From NCBI GenBank assembly GCA_966212505.1, contig CBIHRS010000008.1, forward strand, positions 110,017 to 174,016: a stretch of DNA of 64,000 nt, in the 5' to 3' direction. The stretch comes from CAMLIZ01 sp966212505 (GTDB lineage: Bacteria; Pseudomonadota; Gammaproteobacteria; Burkholderiales; Burkholderiaceae_C). The position numbers and the translations under genes are program-made. Shown piece after piece: positions 25,087-33,956 of the stretch. The notes beneath the pieces were generated by a model. The model was not told the DNA's origin. It did no database searches and worked only from the letters and a program-made list of their open reading frames with translations. Numbering within the stretch: the stretch's first letter is position 1; every line of letters starts with the position of its first letter.

Positions 25087-25968
25087 GTGGACATCCGTTA
25101 CATCATCGGCGTCGATGGGGGAGGCACCGGCACCCGGGCCCGGCTGGCCACGCTGGACGGCGTGGTGCTCGGCAGCGGCGAGGCGGGGCCTTCGGCGCTC
25201 GGGCAGGGCATCGGGCAGGCGTGGTCGCATGTGCTGCAGGCGGTGGCCCGGGCCTTCCAGCAGGCCGGGCTGGTGCCTGCGGCACCGGGTGAATGCGCGA
25301 TGGGGCTGGGCCTGTCGGGCGTGCACGTGCCGTCGCGCCGCGAGGGCTTTCTCGAGGCGGCACCGCGCTTCGCGCACCTGGTGCTCGACGACGACGGCGC
25401 CACCACGCTGTTCGGCGCCCACCGCGGCCAGCCCGGCGCGGTGGTGGCCGCCGGCACCGGCAGCATCGGCGAAGCGCTGCGGCGCGATGGCCGGCGCGTC
25501 ACCGTCAGCGGCTGGGGCTTCGGTATCGGCGACGAAGGCAGCGGCGCATGGCTGGGCCAGCGCGCGGTGCAGCGGGCCCACCATGCGCTCGACGGGCGGG
25601 CGCCCGAGGGCGCGCTGGCCCGCGCCGTGTGGGCGCAGATCGGCCACACGCGCGACGCGATGCTGGCCTGGGGCGAGCAGGCCGGCCAGGCCGCCTATGC
25701 GCAGCTCGCGCCGCTGGTGTTCGACTGCGAGGCCGCCGATCCGGCCGCCGCCGCGCTGATCGACGAGGCGGTGCAGGCGCTGTCGCAGGTGGCGCAGGCG
25801 CTCGACCCCGAGGCTGCGCTGCCGATGGTCGTGACCGGCAGCGTGGGCCAGCGGCTGCAGCCGCGTTTCGCACCGGCGCTGCTGGCGCGCTGCGTCGAAG
25901 CCGCCGGCGACTCGGCCGATGGCGCGCTCTACCTGGTCCGCCGCGCGCTCGTCGAGGCGGCCCGATGA
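25087..25968 (+). CDS. N-acetylglucosamine kinase-like (BadF/BadG/BcrA/BcrD ATPase family)
   Basis: A 293-residue kinase. The start is GTG 25087, giving VDIRYIIGVDGGGTGTR with the phosphate-1 motif at the N-terminus; an upstream ATG frame would run through the operator. Further ASKHA motifs are VLDDDGATTLFGA (phosphate 2), VVAAGTGSIGEALRRDG and VSGWGFGIGDEGSGAWLG, which is the GlcNAc-kinase pattern, then VVTGSVGQRLQPRF near the C-terminus. It phosphorylates cytoplasmic GlcNAc to GlcNAc-6-P, feeding nagA two genes downstream. Its stop overlaps the GntR start (ATGA). Other amino sugars remain possible substrates. Confidence 0.88.
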   Translation: MDIRYIIGVDGGGTGTRARLATLDGVVLGSGEAGPSALGQGIGQAWSHVLQAVARAFQQAGLVPAAPGECAMGLGLSGVHVPSRREGFLEAAPRFAHLVLDDDGATTLFGAHRGQPGAVVAAGTGSIGEALRRDGRRVTVSGWGFGIGDEGSGAWLGQRAVQRAHHALDGRAPEGALARAVWAQIGHTRDAMLAWGEQAGQAAYAQLAPLVFDCEAADPAAAALIDEAVQALSQVAQALDPEAALPMVVTGSVGQRLQPRFAPALLARCVEAAGDSADGALYLVRRALVEAAR

Positions 25969-26717
25969 AACGGCTGCCGTTCGACTTCCGCGCCGACGTG
26001 CGCGCGGCCTCGCCGCTGTACATGCAGCTCGCACAGAAGATCGCGCAGGCCATCCGCGATGGCCGCTACCAATCCGACGAGGCGCTGCCTTCCGAGCGCG
26101 TGCTGTCCGAATCGCTGAAGCTCTCGCGCGTGACCGCGCGCAAGGCGATCGACCAGCTGGTGGAGCAGGGCCTGGTGGTGCGCAAGCGCGGCTCGGGCAA
26201 CTACATCGCGCCCAAGCTCGAGCAGCCGCTCACGCGCCTGACCAGCTTCTCAGAGGAGCTGCACCAGCGCGGCTTCACGCCGTCGTCGCGCTGGCTGTCG
26301 CGCGGCATCACCGCGGCCGCGCCCGACGAGCAGCTGAGCCTCGGCTTGTCCACCGGCGCGCGCGTGGTGCGGCTGGAGCGCCTGCGCCTGGCCGACGAGG
26401 TGGTGATGGCGTATGAAGTCACCGTGATGCCCGAGCACATCCTGCCCGACCCGCAGCAGGTGGATGCCTCGCTGTATGCCTACCTCGCGCTGCGCGGCAA
26501 GGCGCCGGTGCGGGCGCTGCAGCACATCCGCGCGCTCAACGCCGAACCTCAGCTCGCCGATCGGCTCGAAATCCCCAGGGGCCAGGCGGTGCTGTTCATC
26601 ACCCGCGTCGGCTACCTGGAGTCCGGGCAACCGGTGGAGCTGACCCATTCCTACTGCCGCAGCGACTACTACGGCTTCGTCGCCGAGATGAAGCGCGAGA
26701 GCACGGTGGCCGCATGA
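25965..26717 (+). CDS. GntR/UTRA-family regulator of amino-sugar use
   Basis: A 250-residue regulator overlapping the kinase gene by four bases. The N-terminal GntR winged helix is LYMQLAQKIAQAIRDGRYQS then LPSERVLSESLKLSRVTARK and GLVVRKRGSGNYIAP. The UTRA ligand domain follows (LTRLTSFSEELHQRGFTPSS, RLADEVVMAYEVTVMPEHIL, YCRSDYYGFVAEM). The HutC/DasR/NagQ branch senses amino-sugar phosphates. It most likely represses this operon and perhaps the TonB-receptor locus through the ACTGGTAT-type sites. It resembles the second GntR at 55940 but is clearly a separate paralog. Confidence 0.9.
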   Translation: MKRLPFDFRADVRAASPLYMQLAQKIAQAIRDGRYQSDEALPSERVLSESLKLSRVTARKAIDQLVEQGLVVRKRGSGNYIAPKLEQPLTRLTSFSEELHQRGFTPSSRWLSRGITAAAPDEQLSLGLSTGARVVRLERLRLADEVVMAYEVTVMPEHILPDPQQVDASLYAYLALRGKAPVRALQHIRALNAEPQLADRLEIPRGQAVLFITRVGYLESGQPVELTHSYCRSDYYGFVAEMKRESTVAA

Positions 26718-26733
26718 TCTTCAAGACCCATCC

Positions 26734-27867
26734 ATGACCGACATCTCCGCCCCGATCGAGGGGCACATCCTCACACCGCAGGGCTTCGTGCAGGGCCGGC
26801 TGGTGCACCAGGCGGGCCGCGTGCTGCGCATCGAAGGCCGCCCGGTCGCGATCGACGAGGCGCGCCAGCAGGCCGGGCGCATCGTGCTGCCCGGCTTCAT
26901 CGACCTGCACGTGCACGGCGGCGGCGGCGCCGACACCATGGAGGCGGGCGACGCCATCCGCCGCATCGCCGGCATGCACGTGCGCCACGGCACCACCTCG
27001 CTGCTGGCCACCACCATGACCGCGCCGCTGCCCGAGATCCAGGCCGCGATGGCCGCGCTGGGCCCGGCCTGCGAGGCGCGGCCGGCCGGCACCGCGCGCG
27101 TGCTGGGCGTGCACCTCGAAGGCCCCTACATCAACCCCGGCAAGCTCGGCGCGCAGCCCGACTTCGCGCGGCCCACCTCGGTGAGCGAGATCACCGCGCT
27201 GCATGCGCTCGCGCCGATCCGCCTGATCACGCTGGCGCCCGAGGTGCCGGGCAACCTGGAGCTGATCGGCCCGCTGCGCGCGGCCGGCTTCCAGGTGCAG
27301 ATCGGCCACTCGGCCGGCAGCTACGAAGACGGCGTGGCCGCGCTCACGCAGGGCGCCGGCGGCTTCACCCACCTGTTCAACGCGATGACCGGGCTGCACC
27401 ACCGCGCGCCCGGCATGGCCGGCGCCGCGCTGGCGCATGCGCGCTACTCGGAGATCATCCCCGACCTGCTGCACGTGCACCCCGGCGCGATCCGCGTCGC
27501 GCTGCGGGCGATTCCGTGCCTCTACTGCGTCACCGATTCCACCGCCGCCGCCGGCATGCCCGACGGCGAATACCGCCTCGGCCGCCACGTGGTCACCAAG
27601 TGCCTGGGCGGCGTGCGCCTGGCCGACGGCACGCTGGCCGGCAGCACGCTCACGATGGACCAGGCGCTGCGCAACCTCGTGAGCCTGGGCCTCACGCTCG
27701 ACGACGCGTCGCGCCGCGTTGCCACCCATGCCGCCGACTACCTCGGCCTCAACGACCGCGGCCGGCTGCAGCCCGGTGCCTCGGCCGACATCGTCATCCT
27801 CGATCGCGACCTGCAGCTGGAGCGCGTGATCGTCGAAGGAGAAGAGATTGACCTCGCGAATGCTTGA
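26734..27867 (+). CDS. nagA: N-acetylglucosamine-6-phosphate deacetylase
   Basis: A 377-residue amidohydrolase that removes acetate from GlcNAc-6-P. Conserved elements are LPGFIDLHVHGGGGADTMEA, the metal-ligand Glu in GVHLEGPYINPGKLGAQP, the ligand His in IGHSAGSYEDG, the second His in THLFNAMTGLHHRAPG, and the catalytic Asp in CVTDSTAAAGMPDGEYRLG. It ends with the usual GLNDRGRLQPGASADIVIL. It lies 16 nt after the GntR stop and overlaps the next gene by 20 nt. Product glucosamine-6-P goes to the SIS-domain deaminase. Confidence 0.97.
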   Translation: MTDISAPIEGHILTPQGFVQGRLVHQAGRVLRIEGRPVAIDEARQQAGRIVLPGFIDLHVHGGGGADTMEAGDAIRRIAGMHVRHGTTSLLATTMTAPLPEIQAAMAALGPACEARPAGTARVLGVHLEGPYINPGKLGAQPDFARPTSVSEITALHALAPIRLITLAPEVPGNLELIGPLRAAGFQVQIGHSAGSYEDGVAALTQGAGGFTHLFNAMTGLHHRAPGMAGAALAHARYSEIIPDLLHVHPGAIRVALRAIPCLYCVTDSTAAAGMPDGEYRLGRHVVTKCLGGVRLADGTLAGSTLTMDQALRNLVSLGLTLDDASRRVATHAADYLGLNDRGRLQPGASADIVILDRDLQLERVIVEGEEIDLANA

Positions 27868-28870
27868 CGAGGCGCGGCAGGCGCCCGACGCCGTGGCCCG
27901 CCTGCTCGCCCACGATGCCGATGCCTATTCCGAGCTCGGCCGCACGCTGCGCGCGCAGCCGCCGCAGTCCATGCTCACGGTGGCGCGCGGCAGCTCCGAC
28001 CATGCCGCCCACTACATGGCCTACCTGGTGATGGCGCGGCTGGGCCGGCTGGTCACCTCGCTGCCGATGTCGCTGATCACGCTGTACCAGTCGCGCCTGC
28101 AGTGCGAGGGGCTGGTGTCGCTGGCCTTCTCGCAATCGGGCCAGAGCCCCGACCTCGTGGCGCCCACCCGCTTCTTCCGCGCCGGCGGCGCACGCACGGT
28201 CGCCTTCGTCAACGATGCCGCCTCGCCGCTGGCGCAGGCCGCGCAATGGTGCCTGCCGCTGCATGCGGGCGTGGAGCAGAGCGTGGCGGCCACCAAGAGC
28301 TACATCGCGCAGCTGGTGGCCGGCGCGCGCTTCGTCGCCGAATGGCAGGGCGACAGTGAGCTCCAGGCCGCGCTGCAGCGCCTGCCGCAGGTGCTCGAGC
28401 GCGCCGCGCAACTGCATTGGGATGCGGCGGTCGAGGCGCTGTGCGATGCCGACAAGCTCTTCGTGATCGGCCGCGGCACCGGCCTCGCCATCGCGATGGA
28501 GGCGGCGCTGAAGTTCAAGGAGGTGTGCGGCATCCAGGCCGAGGCCTTCTCGGGCGCCGAGGTCAAGCACGGGCCGATGGCGCTGGTCGACGAGGGCTAT
28601 CCGCTGCTGGTGTTCGCGCCGCACGGCCCGGCGCAGGCCGGCCTGCTCGCGCTGGCCGACGAGATGCGGCAGCGCGGCGCGCGCGTGCTGCTGGCCGCGC
28701 CCGCCGGCACGCCCGGCAGCGAGCTGCCGCTGGCCGGCACCGACAGCGAAGACCTCGACCCGGTCAGCGCGATCCAGAGCTTCTACCCGATGGTCGAGAC
28801 ACTGGCCCGCGCCCGCGGCGCCGACCCCGACAAGCCGCGGCATCTCGCCAAGGTCACCCGCACCCATTGA
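27848..28870 (+). CDS. SIS-domain glucosamine-6-phosphate deaminase (NagB-II type)
   Basis: A 340-residue protein with two SIS domains, similar to the isomerase half of GlmS but lacking the glutaminase half. Seen are LTVARGSSDHAAHYMAYLV, VSLAFSQSGQSPDLVAPTR, VEQSVAATKSYIAQLVAGAR and LFVIGRGTGLAIAMEAALK then EVCGIQAEAFSGAEVKHGP. I choose TTG 27848 because GGAGAAGAGA lies just upstream and the resulting MTSRMLDEARQAPDAVARLL matches the family. ATG 27860 is the alternative. It converts glucosamine-6-P to fructose-6-P and ammonia in place of classical NagB, which is absent here. Confidence 0.9.
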   Translation: MTSRMLDEARQAPDAVARLLAHDADAYSELGRTLRAQPPQSMLTVARGSSDHAAHYMAYLVMARLGRLVTSLPMSLITLYQSRLQCEGLVSLAFSQSGQSPDLVAPTRFFRAGGARTVAFVNDAASPLAQAAQWCLPLHAGVEQSVAATKSYIAQLVAGARFVAEWQGDSELQAALQRLPQVLERAAQLHWDAAVEALCDADKLFVIGRGTGLAIAMEAALKFKEVCGIQAEAFSGAEVKHGPMALVDEGYPLLVFAPHGPAQAGLLALADEMRQRGARVLLAAPAGTPGSELPLAGTDSEDLDPVSAIQSFYPMVETLARARGADPDKPRHLAKVTRTH

Positions 28871-28880
28871 GGCCGATGCC

Positions 28881-30386
28881 ATGACGACGCCCGACGAGCA
28901 CACCGAAGACTTCCACGCCGGCCAGCTGGTGATGGTCAACCTGCAGGGCAAGGCATTGCTGCCCGAGGAAGCGGCCTTCCTGCGCGAGCACCGCATCCGC
29001 GCGGTGTGCCTGTTCCGCTGGAACCTCGGCACCGAGGCCGAGGTGCGCCGGCTCACCGCCGAGCTGCGCGAGGTGATGGGCCCGCATGCGCTGATCGGGC
29101 TCGACCAGGAAGGCGGCTCGGTGGTGCGCGCCACCTTCCTGCCGCAGCCGCCGGCCGCGATGTCGCTCGGCGCCGCCGGCGACGCGGCGCTGGCCGAGCA
29201 GGTGGGCGCGGCCGTGTCGCGCGGACTGCGCAGCCTGGGCATCAACTGGAACTTCGCGCCGGTGCTCGACGTCAACAACAACCCGGCCAATCCGGTGATC
29301 GCCGAGCGCAGCTTCTCGGAAGACCCGGCCGAGGTCGCGCGCCTGGCCGGCGCCTGGATGCGCGGCGCGCTGCGCGAAGGCGTGGCCTGCTGCGTCAAGC
29401 ACTTTCCCGGCCATGGCGACACGCATGTCGATTCGCACCGCGACCTGCCGGTGGTCGACAAGCCGCTGGCCGCGCTCGAGGCGCTGGAGCTCGCGCCGTT
29501 CCGCGCGCTGCGCCGCGAGGCGCCCGCGATGATGACCGCGCACATCGTCTACCCGCAGCTCGATGCCGAGCATCCGGCCACGCTCTCGCGCCACGTGCTG
29601 GGCCAGCTGCTGCGCGACGACTGGGGCTACGACGGCGTGGTGATCACCGACTCGCTGGTGATGAAGGCCATCCACGACCGCTACGGCCACGACCGCGCCG
29701 CGGTGCTGGCGCTGAAGGCCGGCGCCGACATGGTGATGGCGCTGGGCACGCAGCAGGAGCAGCTCGCCGCCATCCGCTCGATCGAGGCGGCGCTGGCCAG
29801 CGGCGCGCTGACCCGGCCGCAGGTGCAGCGCGCCCGCACGCGGCTCGATGCGCTGGCCGCCCGCTACCCGGTGCAGCCCGGCGCCTATGCCCGCGAGCAG
29901 CACGATGACGACGAAGCGCTGATGCGCCGCGCCTGGGCCCTGGGCCTGTGCTGCGTGGGCGATGCGCGGCCGCCGCAGCGCGATGCGCGGCTGCGCGTGT
30001 TCACGCAGCGCGGGGTGCCGAGCGACGGCGTCTCGGAGGCCGGCCTGACCGGCGAGCAGGCGGCCGCGGTGTTCGCCGGGTTCGGCGACGTGGCCGTCGT
30101 GCTGCTGGACGACCTCGACGAACTCGACTGGCGCGACGTGCCGGACGACGACCGTGTCAACGTGCTGCTGTCCAACCGCCGCGAGCACTATGGCGAGGCG
30201 GCGCGCGGCTGGCGGCCCGACCTGCACCTGGCCTTGTGGAACCCCTACCAGGTGGGCGACGTGGCCGCGCCGGCGCTGGTGAGCTGGGGCCATGGGCCCG
30301 GCGCGCTCGAGGCCGTGCGCGCTTGGCTCGAAGGCCGCGCCAGCGCCGCGGGCCGTCTGCCGGTCACGCTGCACGCGCCCGCCTGA
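28881..30386 (+). CDS. nagZ: Beta-N-acetylhexosaminidase, GH3 (NagZ type)
   Basis: A 501-residue GH3 enzyme. The NagZ signature KHFPGHGDTHVDSH, which holds the mobile catalytic His/Asp loop, is complete. The nucleophile Asp is in VVITDSLVMKAIHDRYG. Substrate-pocket regions include LIGLDQEGGSVVR and NWNFAPVLDVNNNPANPVI. It is longer than E. coli NagZ (about 340 residues) by a C-terminal domain of about 150 residues. It has no signal peptide, so it acts in the cytosol on chitobiose-like or muropeptide disaccharides brought in by the neighbouring permease. Gap from the deaminase gene is 10 nt. Confidence 0.92.
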   Translation: MTTPDEHTEDFHAGQLVMVNLQGKALLPEEAAFLREHRIRAVCLFRWNLGTEAEVRRLTAELREVMGPHALIGLDQEGGSVVRATFLPQPPAAMSLGAAGDAALAEQVGAAVSRGLRSLGINWNFAPVLDVNNNPANPVIAERSFSEDPAEVARLAGAWMRGALREGVACCVKHFPGHGDTHVDSHRDLPVVDKPLAALEALELAPFRALRREAPAMMTAHIVYPQLDAEHPATLSRHVLGQLLRDDWGYDGVVITDSLVMKAIHDRYGHDRAAVLALKAGADMVMALGTQQEQLAAIRSIEAALASGALTRPQVQRARTRLDALAARYPVQPGAYAREQHDDDEALMRRAWALGLCCVGDARPPQRDARLRVFTQRGVPSDGVSEAGLTGEQAAAVFAGFGDVAVVLLDDLDELDWRDVPDDDRVNVLLSNRREHYGEAARGWRPDLHLALWNPYQVGDVAAPALVSWGHGPGALEAVRAWLEGRASAAGRLPVTLHAPA

Positions 30387-30423
30387 GCAGGCCGCCTTCC
30401 ACCGCGATTCCACAGGAGCCGCC

Positions 30424-31725
30424 ATGCACCGCGACGAAACCACTGCGCGCCGCTCGCCGATGTTCTGGGTGCCCACCCTGTACTTCGCCGAGGGGCTGCC
30501 CTTCTACACCGTCGCGCTGATCGCGGGGCTGATGTTCAAGAGCCTGGGCGAGTCCAACGACACCATCGCGCGCTGGACCGGCCTGCTCGGCTTCGCGTGG
30601 GTGTTCAAGCCGCTGTGGAGCCCGCTGCTCGAGATGGCGCGCAGCAAGAAGGCGCTGGTGGTGGCCTTCCAGCTCGTCGGTGCCGGCGCGCTCGGCAGCG
30701 TGGCGCTGGCGCTGCAGCTGCCTGCGTACTTCGCGATCGCGATCGCGGTGCTCGCGCTGGTGTCGCTGGCCTCGGCCACGCACGACATCGCGGCCGACGG
30801 CCTCTACATCGCCAGCCTCAGCAACAGGCAGCAGGCGGCCTATGCCGGCTGGCAGGGCGCGTTCTTCAACGCGGCCAAGTTCATCTCGCTCGGCGGCCTC
30901 GTCATCCTCGCCGGCATGCTCGAAAAGCGCATCGGCGTGGCCAATGCATGGACCGTGATCTTCGGCCTGCTCGGGCTGATGATGGCGGCGCTGGCGCTGT
31001 ACCACCTGTGGGCGCTGCCGCCGGTGAACAACCCCGAGCGGCCCAAGGGCGCCGACCTGGTGGACACCTCGCGCGACGTGATCGTCGACTTCTTCCGCAA
31101 GCCCGGCATCTGGCTCGCCATCCTGTTCATCGTGCTGTTCCGCGCCGGCGAAGGCCAGATCCAGACCATCGGCCCGCTGTTCCTGCGCGAGGCGCGCAAC
31201 GCGGGCGGCCTCGGCCTGTCGACCGACGAGGTCGGCGTGGTCTACGGCAGCGTGGGCACCGCGGCCTTCCTGGTCGGCAGCGTGCTGGGCGGCTACTTCA
31301 CCTCGTGGCTAGGCCTGAAGCGCGCGATGCTGTTCCTGATCCTCGCGCTCAACCTGCCCAACGCCGCGTTCTACTTCCTCGCGGTGGCCACGCCCAGCAG
31401 CCTGCCGGTGATCTCGGCCGCGCTGGGCGTCGAGATGTTCGGCTACGGCTTCGGCTTCGTCGGCGTGATCCTGTTCATCATGCAGGTGGTGGCAGTCGGC
31501 AAGTACCAGACCGCGCACTACGCGCTGGGCACCGGCGTGATGCAGCTCGGCATGGTGCTGTTCAAGTCGATCAGCGGCGACATCCAGACGGCGCTGGGCT
31601 ACGAGCGCTTCTTCCTGTGGGTGCTGCTGTCGGCGATACCGGTGCTGGTGCTGTCGCGCTTCGTGCCGATTCCCGGCAGCGAGGCCCAGGCGCCCGAGGT
31701 CGGCACGCAGCCTGCCGAGGCATGA
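30424..31725 (+). CDS. AmpG-like MFS permease
   Basis: A 433-residue transporter with 12 predicted helices; ATG 30424 follows CAGGAGCCGCC. The start PMFWVPTLYFAEGLPFYTVA and the loop SATHDIAADGLYIASLSNRQ are typical of the AmpG branch (anhydromuropeptide/acetyl-amino-sugar permeases). Another conserved stretch is GEGQIQTIGPLFLREARNAG. Between nagZ and a GH16-like hydrolase, it probably imports GlcNAc-containing di- or oligosaccharides, or anhydro-muropeptides, across the inner membrane. Its exact substrate cannot be read from sequence. Confidence 0.88.
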   Translation: MHRDETTARRSPMFWVPTLYFAEGLPFYTVALIAGLMFKSLGESNDTIARWTGLLGFAWVFKPLWSPLLEMARSKKALVVAFQLVGAGALGSVALALQLPAYFAIAIAVLALVSLASATHDIAADGLYIASLSNRQQAAYAGWQGAFFNAAKFISLGGLVILAGMLEKRIGVANAWTVIFGLLGLMMAALALYHLWALPPVNNPERPKGADLVDTSRDVIVDFFRKPGIWLAILFIVLFRAGEGQIQTIGPLFLREARNAGGLGLSTDEVGVVYGSVGTAAFLVGSVLGGYFTSWLGLKRAMLFLILALNLPNAAFYFLAVATPSSLPVISAALGVEMFGYGFGFVGVILFIMQVVAVGKYQTAHYALGTGVMQLGMVLFKSISGDIQTALGYERFFLWVLLSAIPVLVLSRFVPIPGSEAQAPEVGTQPAEA

Positions 31726-32615
31726 AGCGCTTCGCCGCGCTGGCCGTGTGCCTGCCGCTCGCAGTGCAGGCCGATGAAGGCCTGTTCTTCGACGACTTCA
31801 GCCAAGTCGATGGGGCCGAGCTCGCGAAGGCCGGCTGGATCGTGCGCAGCCAGCCCGGCCACCCCGGCATCGAAGGCGCCTCGTGGAGCACCGACGGCGT
31901 GAGCCTCGTCGACGATCCGCAGCAGCGCGGCAACCGCCTGCTGCGCCTGCAGGCCCGCACCGATGGCACGCCGCAGGGCACGCGCCAGGCGCAGCTGTGC
32001 CAGGCGCGCAAGTTCCTCGAAGGCACCTATGCGGCCCGGGTGCGCTTCAGCGATGCGCCGGCCGAGGGCCCGGATGGCGACGTGGTGGTGCAGACCTTCT
32101 ATGCGGTGAGCCCGCTGCGCTTCGACTTCGACCCCGAATACAGCGAGCTCGACTGGGAATACCTGCCCAACGGCGGCTGGGGCGATGCACGCACCCGGCT
32201 CTACGGCGTGAGCTGGCAGACCGTGCGGCTGCAGCCATGGACGGCCTACAACCAGCCGCTGCAGGCCTTCCGCTCGGTCGATGGCTGGCATCTGCTGTTG
32301 ATGCAGGCCACCGGCGGCCGCACGCGCTGGTTCCTCGATGGCGAGCCGCTCGCCGAACACGGCGGCCGCAACTATCCCGTCGTGCCGATGTCGATCAACT
32401 TCAACCTCTGGTTCTCGCCCGGCGGGCTGCTGCCCGGCAACACCGCGCCGCGCACCTACCAGCAGGACGTCGACTGGGTGTTCCATGCGCGCAACCAGCA
32501 GCTCTCCACCGGCGAAGTGCAGGCGCTGGTCAAGCGCTTCCGCCAACTGGGCGTGCCGTATATCGACAGCGTGCCGGCGGCGGATCCGCCGCTGGCGTCG
32601 AGCTGTGACTTCTGA
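31722..32615 (+). CDS. GH16-like secreted glycoside hydrolase
   Basis: A 297-residue protein whose ATG overlaps the permease stop (ATGA). A short signal peptide (ALAVCLPLAVQADEG) is followed by a beta-jelly-roll sequence. The stretch DFDPEYSELDWEYLPNGGWG contains ELDWE, which matches the GH16 active site E-x-D-x-(x)-E with nucleophile and acid/base glutamates. Carbohydrate-face aromatics are frequent (WSTDG, NFNLWFSPGG, DWVFHARN). GH16 enzymes mostly cut beta-1,3/1,4-glucans or galactans. A member at the end of a GlcNAc operon may act on a GlcNAc-containing polymer, which is inference. Confidence 0.8.
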   Translation: MKRFAALAVCLPLAVQADEGLFFDDFSQVDGAELAKAGWIVRSQPGHPGIEGASWSTDGVSLVDDPQQRGNRLLRLQARTDGTPQGTRQAQLCQARKFLEGTYAARVRFSDAPAEGPDGDVVVQTFYAVSPLRFDFDPEYSELDWEYLPNGGWGDARTRLYGVSWQTVRLQPWTAYNQPLQAFRSVDGWHLLLMQATGGRTRWFLDGEPLAEHGGRNYPVVPMSINFNLWFSPGGLLPGNTAPRTYQQDVDWVFHARNQQLSTGEVQALVKRFRQLGVPYIDSVPAADPPLASSCDF

Positions 32616-32664
32616 TCTCCAATCCCAGGCTTTTCCCGGGTAGCGTCGCGCATCGTCCCGGGCC

Positions 32665-32685
32665 GGCATTCGCATGGCGAATGCC
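32665..32685. other. Perfect hairpin upstream of the DUF1488-like gene
   Basis: GGCATTCGC (32665-32673) and GCGAATGCC (32677-32685) form a 9-bp stem with a 3-nt loop, ending 11 nt before the next start codon. No T-run follows, so it is not an intrinsic terminator. It may mark the end of the nag transcript or control translation of the next gene. Confidence 0.5.
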
Positions 32686-32696
32686 ACGCTTGAGGG

Positions 32697-32972
32697 ATGG
32701 AAACCCATGCTCATCTGTGCCCTGTGATCGAGGGCGTGTCGTTCATTGCGGTGAACGCGGGCGTGCATGTGCGCGCGCTGATCCTGCGAGAGGCGCTCGA
32801 GGTGGCCTTCGGCGCCGGCCCCGATCCGCAGACCTGGCTGAAGGCCTTCCATGCGCACGAGTCGGCCATCGTCGGCATGGCCCGCGTGCGGCACGCACTG
32901 GCGCCGCGGGAGCGGGTGGTGGTGCTGCGCTCGCGTCATTTCGAGCACTGGCGGGACGTGCATGCTGTTTGA
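32697..32972 (+). CDS. Small DUF1488-like protein
   Basis: A 91-residue protein. The pattern GVSFIAVNAGVHVRALILRE followed by LEVAFGAGPDPQTWLKAFHA and an alpha-helical tail resembles DUF1488 proteins, small one-domain proteins of unknown function common in betaproteobacteria. ATG 32697 directly abuts GAGGG, so the true start could be slightly different. It overlaps the next gene by 11 nt in another frame, suggesting coupling to the degenerate sensor protein. Confidence 0.6.
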   Translation: METHAHLCPVIEGVSFIAVNAGVHVRALILREALEVAFGAGPDPQTWLKAFHAHESAIVGMARVRHALAPRERVVVLRSRHFEHWRDVHAV

Positions 32973-33894
32973 TTTCGGCGAGCTGTTCACCGAAGCCGTG
33001 CGGCAGGTGGTGCCGCTCGCGCAGCGCCGCAGGATGCCGGTGGCCTTCGACTGCCGGCCACCGGCGGTGACCCTGCAGACCGATCCCGATGCGGTGCACC
33101 AAGCCTTGCAGCGGCTGTTCGAGGGCGCGATCGCTGCGATGGACGTGGGCTTCCTGCTGATCGATGCGGTGCCGCGCCTGCTGCGCCCGGGCCGCTGCGC
33201 GCTCACGATCAAGGCCGGCGGCGCAGGCCTGATGGCCGGTGCCGCCACGGTGGACCGCGTGCTGCAGGACCTGTGGCTGGCGCCGATGCCGATGGAAGGC
33301 GACGTCGGCCAGGCGCACCTGCGCCGCGCCCTCGGCCGCTGCCCGCACACCGGCGCCGACATCGAGTTCTCGGCTGTCCCCGGCCACGGGATGCTGCTCA
33401 GCTTCGAGTGGCGGCATGTGCGCTACGAATTGCCCGGCACGGTGGCGGTGGAGGGCGCCCACGGCGCCACCGCCTGGCTGGTGCACCACGACGGCGTGGC
33501 CGCCGAGGCGCTGGCGCGGCGCCTCAAGCGGCTGGGTTGGCAGGCCTCGAGGCTGGAATCGGTCGAGACGGCCGAGCGCCGGCTGCGCGGCCTGGGGCCG
33601 GCGCAGGCCAAGCCGGCGCTGGTGGTCGTGAGCGATGCCGCCGCTGCCGGTGCATCGCTGGTGCAACTGCACCGCCTGCTGCCGGCCGCCGTGCAGCGGG
33701 TGCGGCTGCACACCGCGGGTGCGCCGATGCCTGCGGGCGCTGCCGACTTCGCGCCGATCTTCGACCCGCCGAGCCCTGGGGATCTGCGCGAGCTGACGGG
33801 CCGCTGCTGCCGCCCTGCCGCTGCGCCGCATGTGCTGGCGCAGTGGCCCTGGCTGCAGCGCGGGCCGGCGCCGCGCTCACGGCCGCCCGAGTAG
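32962..33894 (+). CDS. Degenerate hybrid sensor (pseudo-HATPase plus pseudo-receiver)
   Basis: A 310-residue protein from ATG 32962. Residues about 1-155 look like a histidine-kinase ATPase domain without working motifs. TLQTDPDAVHQALQRLFEGA stands where an N-box ending in NA would be, there is no DxGxG box, and HTGADIEFSAVPGHGMLLSF matches the last strand. Residues about 160-285 look like a receiver (TAWLVHHDGVAAEALARRLK, then GLGPAQAKPALVVVSDAAA) with no convincing phospho-acceptor Asp. No His-phosphotransfer site is seen. It may work as a binding adaptor for the neighbouring NarL-type regulator or hybrid kinase. Confidence 0.65.
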   Translation: MLFDFGELFTEAVRQVVPLAQRRRMPVAFDCRPPAVTLQTDPDAVHQALQRLFEGAIAAMDVGFLLIDAVPRLLRPGRCALTIKAGGAGLMAGAATVDRVLQDLWLAPMPMEGDVGQAHLRRALGRCPHTGADIEFSAVPGHGMLLSFEWRHVRYELPGTVAVEGAHGATAWLVHHDGVAAEALARRLKRLGWQASRLESVETAERRLRGLGPAQAKPALVVVSDAAAAGASLVQLHRLLPAAVQRVRLHTAGAPMPAGAADFAPIFDPPSPGDLRELTGRCCRPAAAPHVLAQWPWLQRGPAPRSRPPE

Positions 33895-33956
33895 CGGGTA
33901 CGCCGATTGCCCCCGCGATGCGCGGCCGCTTGCCGTGTGCCGCGAAGGGAATCCCG

